NCBI RefSeq assembly: GCF_023736155.1
Contig: NZ_JAMLJJ010000009.1
Coordinates: forward strand, 26,472-90,471
From: Larsenimonas salina
Lineage (GTDB): Bacteria; Pseudomonadota; Gammaproteobacteria; Pseudomonadales; Halomonadaceae
Length of the DNA: 64,000 bases
Direction: 5' to 3'
Position numbers and translations under genes: made by a program. The notes under the pieces were generated by a model. The model saw nothing but the letters and a program-made list of their open reading frames with translations, was not told the origin of the DNA and ran no database searches. Shown in pieces: positions 46,595-54,438 of the stretch. Position 1 is the stretch's first letter. Every line of letters starts with the position of its first letter.

Positions 46595-47806
46595 TTACCA
46601 GTGCCAGAGCGTGCCGTCTTCAAGCCGATTGACCGGTAGGCTCGCGGGCTTGTAGGGGTAACGGGCGGCGGCGTCCTCGTCGATGTCGACGCCGTGACCA
46701 GGCGCTTCGCCCGCAATGAAGTGGCCATTTTCGAAGCGGTAGTCGTGCGGGAAGACCTCGTCGGTCAGCGGGTCGTGGGCCATGTGTTCCTGAATACCGA
46801 AATTGGGCACCCAGGTGTCAAAGTGCACCGCCGCGCCAAGGCAGACCGGAGACAGGTCGGTCGGGCCGTGGAAGCCGGTGCGAATGTGGTAGAGCCCGGC
46901 GAAATCGGCCAGCCGCCGCAGGCCGGTAATGCCGCCGCCGTGACTCAGCGGTGTTCGGATGTAGTCGATCCACTGGTTTTCGATCATCTCGCGGTAATCG
47001 TGGATCGAGTTGAAGACTTCCCCGATCGCCAGCGGCGTGGTGGTGTGCTGGCGGATCAGCTTCATGCTTTCCTGATTTTCTGCCGGAACACAGTCCTCGA
47101 GCCAGAACAGGTGATAGGGTTCGACGGCCTTGCCAAGGCGTGCCGCCTCGATCGGAGTGAGCCGGTGGTGCACGTCGTGCAGCACGTGAAGCTCATCGCC
47201 AAAGCGCTCGCGCACCGCCTTGAACAGCTTCGGCGCGTGGTTGAGGTATTTCTCGGTGCTCCAGGAGTGCTCGGCCGGGAGCGCGGCGTCGGCCGGCTCG
47301 TAGCGCTCGCCGGGGTTCTTGGCCACCCCATAGATGGTCTTGATGCCGGGCACACCGGCCTGAACGCGCACGGCCTTGTAGCCGAGGTCGACGTGCTTCT
47401 GCACTTCCTCGAGGCAGGTCTCGATGTCCTGCCCGGTGCAGTGGGCGTAGGTCATCACCCGCTCGCGGCTCTTGCCGCCGAGCAGTTGATACAGCGGCAT
47501 GTTGGCGGCCTTGGCCTTGATGTCCCAAAGCGCCAGATCGACGGCCGAGATCGCCGACATGGTGACCGGACCGCGACGCCAGTAGGCACCGCGATAGAGG
47601 TAGTGCCAGATGTCTTCGATCTGGTGGGCGTCGCGGCCGATCAGAGCGGGCAGAACATGTTCGTCGAGGTAGGCCACCACGGCCTTTTCGCGCCCGTTCA
47701 GGGTGGCATCACCGATGCCGTACAGCCCGCTGTCGGTCTTGATCTTGAGCGTGACGAAGTTGCGCCCTGGCGAGCTGACGATGGTATAGGCTTCGGTGAT
47801 CTTCAT
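46595..47806 (-). CDS. manD: D-mannonate dehydratase, enolase superfamily (ManD/RspA type)
   Basis: 403 aa. [40 protein letters not shown] is the standard start. Acidic metal ligands lie on the barrel strands at [22 protein letters not shown] and AIGEVFNS, with a catalytic His/Glu at [10 protein letters not shown] and NFGIQEHM. Family members dehydrate D-mannonate and sometimes D-gluconate to 2-keto-3-deoxygluconate with widely different rates. It is unrelated in fold to uxuA in the same operon. The GntR gene overlaps its start by 4 bp. Confidence 0.93.
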   Translation of the reverse strand: MKITEAYTIVSSPGRNFVTLKIKTDSGLYGIGDATLNGREKAVVAYLDEHVLPALIGRDAHQIEDIWHYLYRGAYWRRGPVTMSAISAVDLALWDIKAKAANMPLYQLLGGKSRERVMTYAHCTGQDIETCLEEVQKHVDLGYKAVRVQAGVPGIKTIYGVAKNPGERYEPADAALPAEHSWSTEKYLNHAPKLFKAVRERFGDELHVLHDVHHRLTPIEAARLGKAVEPYHLFWLEDCVPAENQESMKLIRQHTTTPLAIGEVFNSIHDYREMIENQWIDYIRTPLSHGGGITGLRRLADFAGLYHIRTGFHGPTDLSPVCLGAAVHFDTWVPNFGIQEHMAHDPLTDEVFPHDYRFENGHFIAGEAPGHGVDIDEDAAARYPYKPASLPVNRLEDGTLWHW

Positions 47807-48558
47807 CCGACGTTCTCCTGGTCGTGTCCCGCGCCTATAGTGGCGAAGGTCTTTTGGGCTTCATCGTCAAACAGCGCCGGATAGTGCGCCTTGACGTTTG
47901 GCAGCGATTTCAGAATTTCGCGCATGTGTGCGCGCATCATTCGCTCGGCACCGACAATGTCCGCGCTAGAGATGGCCTCGATGATCGCGGTGTGCTGGTC
48001 GATCAGAATTTCGAGCGGGGTGGTGTTCGGCATGCTCAGATAACGCACCCGGTCGAGTTGCGCCTTGGCGTCCTGGGTAATGCGCCAGGCCATGTTGTGA
48101 CCGGCGGCGCGCGCGAGCGTGTGATGAAACGCCTCATCGAGGGCGTAGAAACGCTCGCTGTCGCCGGTGGCCTGACACCTGCGTTGACGCACCAGCAGGT
48201 CATCGAGCTCACGGGCCATCGCCTCGCTCAGGCCATGCTCGGCGCAGGCGCGCACGACCGCCACTTCGATGGCCTCGCGAATGAACTGGGCTTCGAGCAC
48301 GGCCGCTTCCGAGATGGGCACCACAAAGGTGCCGCGCTGCGGTCGAACCTCGACCAGCCCGGCCTCGGACAGGCGAATGAACGCCTCGCGCACGGGTTGG
48401 CGGCTGACATCGAAGGTGTCCGCGATTTCCTTTTCAGAGAGGGCCTGGCCCGGTTCGAGCGTCATGTGAATGATCGCGTCGCGCAGTACCGTAATCAGGC
48501 GCTGGCGAACCGAGCCGTCGGTGATGTCGTTCCAGAGTGTGCGCAGAGACGTCGGCAT
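47803..48558 (-). CDS. GntR-family (FCD) regulator of the uxu/man operon
   Basis: 251 aa from ATG 48558, preceded by AAAAGGAC; the frame open further upstream runs past the promoter and is ignored. The winged helix is [45 protein letters not shown]; the FCD domain has metal-site histidines ([28 protein letters not shown]). It resembles UxuR/RspR-type regulators and probably represses its own operon until a sugar acid binds. The 275-bp stretch 48559-48833 is non-coding; a weak repeat ACTAGTATGGTAGT lies at about 48583, just upstream of this gene. Confidence 0.88.
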   Translation of the reverse strand: MPTSLRTLWNDITDGSVRQRLITVLRDAIIHMTLEPGQALSEKEIADTFDVSRQPVREAFIRLSEAGLVEVRPQRGTFVVPISEAAVLEAQFIREAIEVAVVRACAEHGLSEAMARELDDLLVRQRRCQATGDSERFYALDEAFHHTLARAAGHNMAWRITQDAKAQLDRVRYLSMPNTTPLEILIDQHTAIIEAISSADIVGAERMMRAHMREILKSLPNVKAHYPALFDDEAQKTFATIGAGHDQENVG

Positions 48559-48801
48559 GGCGGTGTCCTTTTTAATGTTCACTAGTATGGTAGTTGGGCC
48601 AGCTGTCGCCCATCCCACTTTAGGGCAATCGACCAAAGTGTAACGATCCAGCCGGACTACACGATCCAGCCGAAATACACGATCTCGTCAAAGGAGCGAT
48701 CCATCGAACGCAGTGATCACACCGAAGGACGTGAGCGGGCGGACCGCATGGTCTAGGGCGGCTCCGAGGGGTATACAGGTATGGTCTTGATGGTTAATAT
48801 A

Positions 48802-48823
48802 TTTATATATCTCTATATATAAA
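48802..48823. promoter_or_regulatory. AT-rich perfect inverted repeat before the OYE gene
   Basis: TTTATATAT-CTCT-ATATATAAA, 9-bp perfect arms. It touches the AAAGGA ribosome site of the flavin oxidoreductase gene, so binding or pairing here would block transcription or translation. The surrounding 35 bp are nearly pure A/T in an otherwise GC-rich region. Confidence 0.6.
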
Positions 48824-48833
48824 GGATTAACTC

Positions 48834-49964
48834 ATGACGGATACCCACGCCGCCCTGGCCGCGCCGCTGTTCGAGCCGTTGACGATCAACGGCACCACGT
48901 TTCCCAATCGCATCGCCATGGCGCCGATGACGCGCAACATGTCGCCTGGCGGCGTGCCGGGCGCGGATGTGGCCGAGTATTACGAACGCCGTGCCCGCGG
49001 CGGCGTGGGCCTGATCATCACTGAAGGTACCTACATCGACCACCCGGGCGCCAACGGCTACCCAAGTGTGCCCGCCTTTCATGGTGAGGGCCTTGAGGGC
49101 TGGAAGGACGTGGTCGAGCGGGTGCACGCCGCCGGCGGTATGATCGCACCGCAGCTCTGGCACGTGGGGCGCGAGCGTCGCCCCGGAGTGGAGCCGGACA
49201 CCGACGTCCCGGGGTTCGGGCCGATGGCACTTGTCGAGGAGGGCGTTGAGGTCGTGCGCGCGATGACCGAAGACGACATTCAGGACGTGGTGGCCTCGTT
49301 CGCCCGGGCCGCGTTCGAGGCCAGACGCCTTGGCTTCGATGCCCTCGAGCTGCACGGCGCTCACGGGTACCTGATCGATCAGTTCCTGTGGGCCGAGAGC
49401 AACCAGCGCACCGACGCCTACGGCGGCAGCGTGGAAAATCGACTGCGGTTTCCGCGCATGATCGTACAGGCGGTGCGCAATGTGGTCGGGCCGGACTTCC
49501 CGATCATCTTCCGTTTTTCCCAGTGGAAGCTTTCGGATTACCACGCTCGCATTGCCGAGACCCCGGAGGCGCTCGGCGCGCTGTTGCGCCCGCTTGCCGA
49601 CGACGGCGTCGATATGTTTCACGTAAGCACGCGCCGCATGTGGGAGCCGGGCTTTGCCGGAAGCGAGCTGACCCTTGCCCAGTGGACGCAGGAACTGACC
49701 GGTAAACCGGTGATCGCGGTCGGAAGCATCGGCCTCGACAAGACCTTCCGCACCGGGCACTTCACCCGTGAGGAGGACCCGACCTCCAAGAGCCGGGTGG
49801 ACGTCAAGCAGCTCGCCGATCAGCGCGCGCGGGAAGAGTTCGACATGATCGCGGTAGGGCGGGCGCTGTTGTCCGACCCCGATTGGGCGGCCAAGGTGCG
49901 TGATGAGCGTCTTGATGAACTGATCGATTTCGACCGCGCTGCGCTCGACGAACTGGTGCGCTGA
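48834..49964 (+). CDS. NADH:flavin oxidoreductase, old yellow enzyme family
   Basis: 376 aa FMN-dependent TIM barrel. Typical elements: RIAMAPMTRNMSPGGVPG, GVGLIITEGTYIDHPG, PQLWHVGRERRPG, and the substrate-binding pair in LELHGAHGYLIDQFLWAESNQRTDAYGGS. It probably reduces activated alkenes or nitro compounds. AAAGGA precedes ATG 48834. A small ArsR gene follows 80 bp downstream, a common pairing for such enzymes. Physiological substrate unknown. Confidence 0.9.
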   Translation: MTDTHAALAAPLFEPLTINGTTFPNRIAMAPMTRNMSPGGVPGADVAEYYERRARGGVGLIITEGTYIDHPGANGYPSVPAFHGEGLEGWKDVVERVHAAGGMIAPQLWHVGRERRPGVEPDTDVPGFGPMALVEEGVEVVRAMTEDDIQDVVASFARAAFEARRLGFDALELHGAHGYLIDQFLWAESNQRTDAYGGSVENRLRFPRMIVQAVRNVVGPDFPIIFRFSQWKLSDYHARIAETPEALGALLRPLADDGVDMFHVSTRRMWEPGFAGSELTLAQWTQELTGKPVIAVGSIGLDKTFRTGHFTREEDPTSKSRVDVKQLADQRAREEFDMIAVGRALLSDPDWAAKVRDERLDELIDFDRAALDELVR

Positions 49965-50044
49965 ACTAAGGTCGGGTCGGGTAGCCTCGGCAGCCCGGCC
50001 CGGAGTGCGTATACTGGGCCGGCCTTCATTCTGGGGTCGTGATC

Positions 50045-50344
50045 ATGGACATCAATACGGTGATAAGCGCGCTGGCCAACCCGGTGCGCCTGGACATACT
50101 GAGCTGGCTCAAGGCGCCCGAGCGCCACTTTCCGCCCCAAAAGGACACCGCGCCCGAGGGCGGCATTTGCGTCAGCCACATTCGCGAGAAGACCGGTCTG
50201 TCTCAGCCGACCATCTCGCTCTATCTTTCCACGCTCTCCCGAGCCGGGCTGGTCTCTTCTCAGCGCGTCGGCCAGTGGACCTACTACCGCTATGAGCGCG
50301 ACACCGCCCAGGCGTTTCTCGACGCCATGGCCGAGCGCCTTTAA
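50045..50344 (+). CDS. ArsR-family transcriptional regulator
   Basis: 99 aa from ATG 50045 (a GTG 6 bp upstream is also possible; TGGGG lies before both). The winged helix is ICVSHIREKTGLSQPTISLYLSTLSRAGLVSSQRVGQWTYYRYER. The metal-binding ELCVCD box of ArsR/SmtB is absent (ICVSHIRE instead), so a non-metal ligand or redox signal is likely. Probably controls the upstream flavin oxidoreductase gene. Confidence 0.85.
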   Translation: MDINTVISALANPVRLDILSWLKAPERHFPPQKDTAPEGGICVSHIREKTGLSQPTISLYLSTLSRAGLVSSQRVGQWTYYRYERDTAQAFLDAMAERL

Positions 50345-50355
50345 GGCCTGGCACG

Positions 50356-51891
50356 CTAGAGCGTGTCGACGTTGTCTCTGACCCAGCGGGCGCGAGCAAG
50401 CGTCGCCTTGCGCTTGCCCTCGTTCTGGCGGTCCCAGTTGCGGTACATCATTTTCATGCGGTGATTCCCCTCGAACCGGTCGCGGTTGCGATCAAGAAAC
50501 GCCCAATAGAGGCTGTTGAACGGACAGCTGTCGTCCTCGCTTGTGGTTTTGACGTTGTACGTGCAGTGCGCGCAGTAATCGCCCTGGCGGTCGATGTAGC
50601 GCCCGCTGGCGGCGTAGGGCTTCGAGCCCATTACGCCGCCGTCGGCGTGCAGTGCCATCCCAAGCGTATTGGGCAGTTCGACCCACTCGAACGCATCCAC
50701 GAACACCGCCAGGTACCACTCACACACCTCACGCGGATTGACCCCGAGCAGCAGGGCGAAGTTGCCGGTCACCATCAGTCGTTGAATGTGGTGGGCGTAG
50801 CCGTAACGCTCGATGCCGCGCACGACTTCTCGAATGCAGTGCATGTCGGTGTGGCCGCCCCAGTAACTCCAGGGCAGTGCCTTGCGGGCGTTCAGGTGAT
50901 TGCGCTCGGCGTAGTCCGGCATCAGCTGCCAGTAGAGCCCCCGCACGTACTCGCGCCAGCCAAGAATCTGGCGGATGAAGCCTTCGACGGCGTTGAGCGG
51001 CGCCGCGCCCTCCTTATAGGCCTGTTCGGCGCGCTGGCAGACGTCCAGCGGGTCGAGCAGGCCAAGATTCAACGATGAGGAAATGAGCGCGTGAAACAGA
51101 AAGGGCTGGCCGTCGGTGAGGGCGTCCTGGAAATCACCGAAGCCGGGCAGGGCGTCGTCGATGAAGGTCTCGAGCAGGCGCTCGGCCTCGTCATGGGTGG
51201 TCGGCCAATTGAAGTCGTCGAGGGAACCGAAGTGATCGCCGAAACGCGCATCGATCTGGCGGGCAAGCGTTCTGGTCGCCTCGCTCATCTCGAATCGAGG
51301 GTGCTCGGGCAGGGGTGTCTTGCCGTCGTAGGCGCGCCGGTTCTCGGCGTCGAAGTTCCACTGCCCGCCGGTCGGCGAGCCGTCCGAGTTCATCAAAAGC
51401 CCGGTGCGCTTACGCATCTCGCGGTAGAAATACTCCATCCGCCACGCCTTGCGCCCCTCGCTCCATGTCTTGAAAAACGACAGTGGGGCGATGAAGCGGG
51501 TGTCGGCGCGAATCTCGACGTTTTCCACCGGCAGTTCGCTCTGCCAGCGCCGCATTGCCCGGTGCAGCCGATGCTCGCCGCAGTGGGTCAGAATGACCCG
51601 GTCGTAGTGCTTGCGCGCAAGCTCATGGCGCACAACGTCCTCGAGCGAGTCGGCCTCGACGGCGCTGTCGATCTTTCGATAGATCACCTGCTTGCCCTGC
51701 TTCTCGAGGCGCGCTGCAAAGGCGCGCATGGCCGCGAAAATCAGCAGGATCTTCTGGGGGTGGTGCGGGACGTAGCGCGCTTCCTGCTCGACCTCGGCCA
51801 TCAGGACGCGGTCGGTGTCCGGCTCGAAATCATCAAAGGCGGGCAGACGGTCGCTGAGCTGATCGCCCAGAAGAACTACGAGGGAGGCCAT
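50356..51891 (-). CDS. [4Fe-4S] cryptochrome/photolyase (PhrB/CryB type)
   Basis: 511 aa bacterial FeS cryptochrome-photolyase. Four cysteines at 352, 390-region apart from C440, C443 and C456 match the ligand set of Agrobacterium PhrB (350, 438, 441, 454) with an offset of two residues; the extra C390 is not a ligand in that scheme. The antenna-domain start VVLLGDQLSDRLPAFD and the FAD region (GHTDMHCIREVVRGIERYGYAHHIQRLMVTGNF) are clear. Known members repair (6-4) photoproducts in light, or signal. Convergent with the ArsR gene by 11 bp. Confidence 0.93.
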   Translation of the reverse strand: MASLVVLLGDQLSDRLPAFDDFEPDTDRVLMAEVEQEARYVPHHPQKILLIFAAMRAFAARLEKQGKQVIYRKIDSAVEADSLEDVVRHELARKHYDRVILTHCGEHRLHRAMRRWQSELPVENVEIRADTRFIAPLSFFKTWSEGRKAWRMEYFYREMRKRTGLLMNSDGSPTGGQWNFDAENRRAYDGKTPLPEHPRFEMSEATRTLARQIDARFGDHFGSLDDFNWPTTHDEAERLLETFIDDALPGFGDFQDALTDGQPFLFHALISSSLNLGLLDPLDVCQRAEQAYKEGAAPLNAVEGFIRQILGWREYVRGLYWQLMPDYAERNHLNARKALPWSYWGGHTDMHCIREVVRGIERYGYAHHIQRLMVTGNFALLLGVNPREVCEWYLAVFVDAFEWVELPNTLGMALHADGGVMGSKPYAASGRYIDRQGDYCAHCTYNVKTTSEDDSCPFNSLYWAFLDRNRDRFEGNHRMKMMYRNWDRQNEGKRKATLARARWVRDNVDTL

Positions 51892-51933
51892 GGCATATCC
51901 TGTCCGGGGTATGCGACAAGCGTAGCCGGAAAC

Positions 51934-51953
51934 GGCGCCGCCCGGGCGGCGCC
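51934..51953. terminator. 20-bp palindrome after the antiporter gene
   Basis: GGCGCCGCCCGGGCGGCGCC is a perfect palindrome 8 bp beyond the antiporter stop and 42 bp before the photolyase start. As RNA it would form an 8-bp stem with a CCGG loop. No U-tract follows on the minus strand, so its terminator role is uncertain. Confidence 0.45.
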
Positions 51954-51961
51954 TTGAAGAG

Positions 51962-53428
51962 TTAGTCGGTCGGGCGCTTGGTCATGACGTTGCCGTCCTT
52001 GTCCTCAAACGTGCGGCCCCAGCCGGTGATCGCGGCGAACAGCATGATGGCAAGCAGCAGCCAGCCCTGGAACACGAACGGGAACACCGAGGTCGGTGAC
52101 ACGATCGGAAGCCAAGCGTAGGTATCCTGCATCGAGCTGATCGTTGCCCAGCCCAGAAGCACCGGCGCGCCCCACGGGAAGATGTAGCCAAGCGCCGAGG
52201 TAACGGCGTCGAGCATGTTGGCGCGTCGGTAGCGGTGGATGCGATAGCGCGTGCCCAGCTCGCGCACGAACGGCGCGGCAGCGATTTCGGCGGCGGTATT
52301 GATGGTGATGGCGCTGTTCAGCGCTGCAACCAGTCCCCAGATCGCAAGCTCCGCCCGGCGCACCGAGTTCTTGATCCAGCGCATCAAAAGCTCGGTGATG
52401 CGCTCCATGGTGCCCCCAAGGGTCATCAGGTGCGCCGCGCCAACGATCAATAGAATCAGCACCGCCATGTTGAGATAGCCCTTCACGCCGCGCACTAGGG
52501 CGCCGGTCATGTCGCCGTTGGCGTCGACGCCGAGCAGTTCGGAAGGCTCGGCAAGGCCGGTCGCGATCATCAGGGCGCAGCCGGTCAGAATGCCCCAGGT
52601 CAGCGAGGTCAGAAGGTGTTGGCCGCGAAGGGCAAGCACCAGGACCAGCGCAAAGGGCGCCAGCATGATCAGGCCCTGCGGGTCGGTGTTGGCCTGCATC
52701 GCCGCCAGCGCTTCCGGGCCTGAGAGTTCGGCGTCGCTGCCGCCGAACAGCACCAGAAGAATGAGCGTGGGAATGCCCGCCATGATCGAGTACTTGAATC
52801 GGCTTCGCACCACGCCCGGGACGTCGGCGTCCTGGGTGGTGGCAGAGACGATGGTGGTATCAGACACCGGCGCGAGGTTATCGCCGAAGATGGCGCCGGA
52901 CAGAATCGCTGCAAACAACATTACCGGGTCGCCGCCGACCGCGATACCGGCCGGGTACAGGAACGTGCAAAAGGCCACGACGGTGCCGTAGCCGGTGCCC
53001 ACTGCGCTTGAAAACACCGCCGCCAACAAAAACGCCAGCCCCACGAACAGCCCGCCGGTGGTGTTGGAGATGCTGCCGAGCCAGATCAGGCCCTCGACCA
53101 GCCCGCCGGTTTGCAGCACCTGTGCGAACATGCCCGCATAGAACCAGGCAATGAGCGCGACCACCCCGATCGGCTGCGTTAGCCCGCTGAACAGCCCCTC
53201 GGCGTAGGCATGCCAGCGGCTCTTGCAGAAAAAGAGACCAATCGTGAGGCCGAACAGCGCGCCCATGATCAGGCCGATTTCGGTGGCAAAGCCCAGGACG
53301 CTGATCGTGATGGCCCAAACGACGAAAAAGAGCAGAGGTAGGGCGGCGCCCCAGACGCCGAAACGGAAGGTAAGCGTTGGGGATCGAGTTTCGCCCTGGG
53401 CGGCCTCGGTGACTGGCGATGATGACAT
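51962..53428 (-). CDS. NhaC-type Na+/H+ antiporter
   Basis: 488 aa from ATG 53428, favoured by AGGA 8 bp upstream over an in-frame GTG at 53443. About 11-12 membrane segments. The core AVGTGYGTVVAFCTFLYPAGIAVGG and AILSGAIFGDNLAPVSDTTIVSATTQDADVPGVV is typical of the NhaC/ion-transporter superfamily. Likely exports sodium for pH and salt balance, or exchanges amino acid-related substrates as some members do. A salt-loving host is consistent. Confidence 0.87.
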   Translation of the reverse strand: MSSSPVTEAAQGETRSPTLTFRFGVWGAALPLLFFVVWAITISVLGFATEIGLIMGALFGLTIGLFFCKSRWHAYAEGLFSGLTQPIGVVALIAWFYAGMFAQVLQTGGLVEGLIWLGSISNTTGGLFVGLAFLLAAVFSSAVGTGYGTVVAFCTFLYPAGIAVGGDPVMLFAAILSGAIFGDNLAPVSDTTIVSATTQDADVPGVVRSRFKYSIMAGIPTLILLVLFGGSDAELSGPEALAAMQANTDPQGLIMLAPFALVLVLALRGQHLLTSLTWGILTGCALMIATGLAEPSELLGVDANGDMTGALVRGVKGYLNMAVLILLIVGAAHLMTLGGTMERITELLMRWIKNSVRRAELAIWGLVAALNSAITINTAAEIAAAPFVRELGTRYRIHRYRRANMLDAVTSALGYIFPWGAPVLLGWATISSMQDTYAWLPIVSPTSVFPFVFQGWLLLAIMLFAAITGWGRTFEDKDGNVMTKRPTD

Positions 53429-53612
53429 GATGTGTTCCTGCACGCGGCGTGTCGATGTGAACGAGGGGTCATGAATGAGTCGCGCGCCTTGAATGGCGGG
53501 CGCTCGGGGCGGCTCGTATCAGCCGACCCGTCCGATTCGGGCCGGCAAGTCTACCAGCAGAGCGCGTGCGGCCCAATCATTGAGCCGGGGTAAAGACCTC
53601 CAGGGGGCAGAC

Positions 53613-54302
53613 TCAGTAGGAGGGTTCCAGCGTGCAGTTGATGTTGAACTCTGCAACGCTCGAATTGTTGGGCAGGTTCAGAAGCAGAACGACCGAGGCG
53701 GCGATGGCGTTGGGGTCGATCTTCTCGGCATTTGGCATGTCGGCGTTCTGGGTCATGTCGGTGTTGACCATGCCCGGACAGACGGCGGTCGCTCGAATAC
53801 CGTCGTCCCAGCCGAGCTGGCGCAGTGCGTGCGACAGCGCAACCGTTGCGTGCTTGGTCATGGCGTAAAGCCCGGCGCCTGCCGATTTCACGCGAAGCCC
53901 GGACAGTGAGGCCAAAAGAATCACTCGGCCACAGCCGTGGGCCTTTAAAGGCTCCCAGGCGGCTTGGGCCAGCCGGCGCGGCGCCTTGACGTTGACCGCC
54001 ATCATGGCGTCGAGGTCGTCATCGCTTGCCTCGATGACATTTTTGGGCGTCATGATGCCGGCGGATGGAATCAGCGCGTCGATGCGGCCGAACCGGGCGA
54101 GCGCCTCCTCGACCCAGGCCTGCTCCTGACCTTTTGTTGCGTCGTAGGCGAACAGATGGCAACGGCCTTCGTCGTCCCATCTCGGACGCTTTGGTGTACG
54201 CATGCCGAGCGAGAGCTGCCAGCCCTGATGGTAGAGGTATTCGGCAATGGCGGCGCCGATGCCACGATTGGCGCCGGAAATGAGGGCAACGCGAGTGTCC
54301 AT
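53613..54302 (-). CDS. short-chain dehydrogenase/reductase
   Basis: 229 aa from ATG 54302, fixed by AAGGAG before it. Classical SDR: TGxxxGIG as SGANRGIGAAIAEYL (residues about 9-23), catalytic Ser in VILLASLSGLRV and YxxxK as AGLYAMTKHATVAL, preceded by NVKAPRR. NAD(P)-dependent oxidoreductase of unknown substrate. Stands alone between the antiporter and the acyltransferase. Confidence 0.88.
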   Translation of the reverse strand: MDTRVALISGANRGIGAAIAEYLYHQGWQLSLGMRTPKRPRWDDEGRCHLFAYDATKGQEQAWVEEALARFGRIDALIPSAGIMTPKNVIEASDDDLDAMMAVNVKAPRRLAQAAWEPLKAHGCGRVILLASLSGLRVKSAGAGLYAMTKHATVALSHALRQLGWDDGIRATAVCPGMVNTDMTQNADMPNAEKIDPNAIAASVVLLLNLPNNSSVAEFNINCTLEPSY

Positions 54303-54438
54303 GCGGTCTCCTTGAAACGGTCTCGATGCGTGAGGCTCGGCGGTGGCCGGCGTGCGACTCACTCTAGAGGCTCACCGCGCTGACCGCCATACCCGGCCGC
54401 ACCCGACATTCGGCGCGACCGGGCTCGACCGGACCTGA

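Noticed and set aside
45484..47806. Calling these genes rspA and rspB, starvation-sensing proteins
   Set aside because: The similarity is real, but those names reflect an old phenotype. The operon context supports sugar-acid metabolism, so the functional names are preferred.
50045..50344. Arsenic or metal resistance
   Set aside because: The regulator lacks the usual metal-binding cysteine box and no arsenate reductase or efflux gene is nearby.
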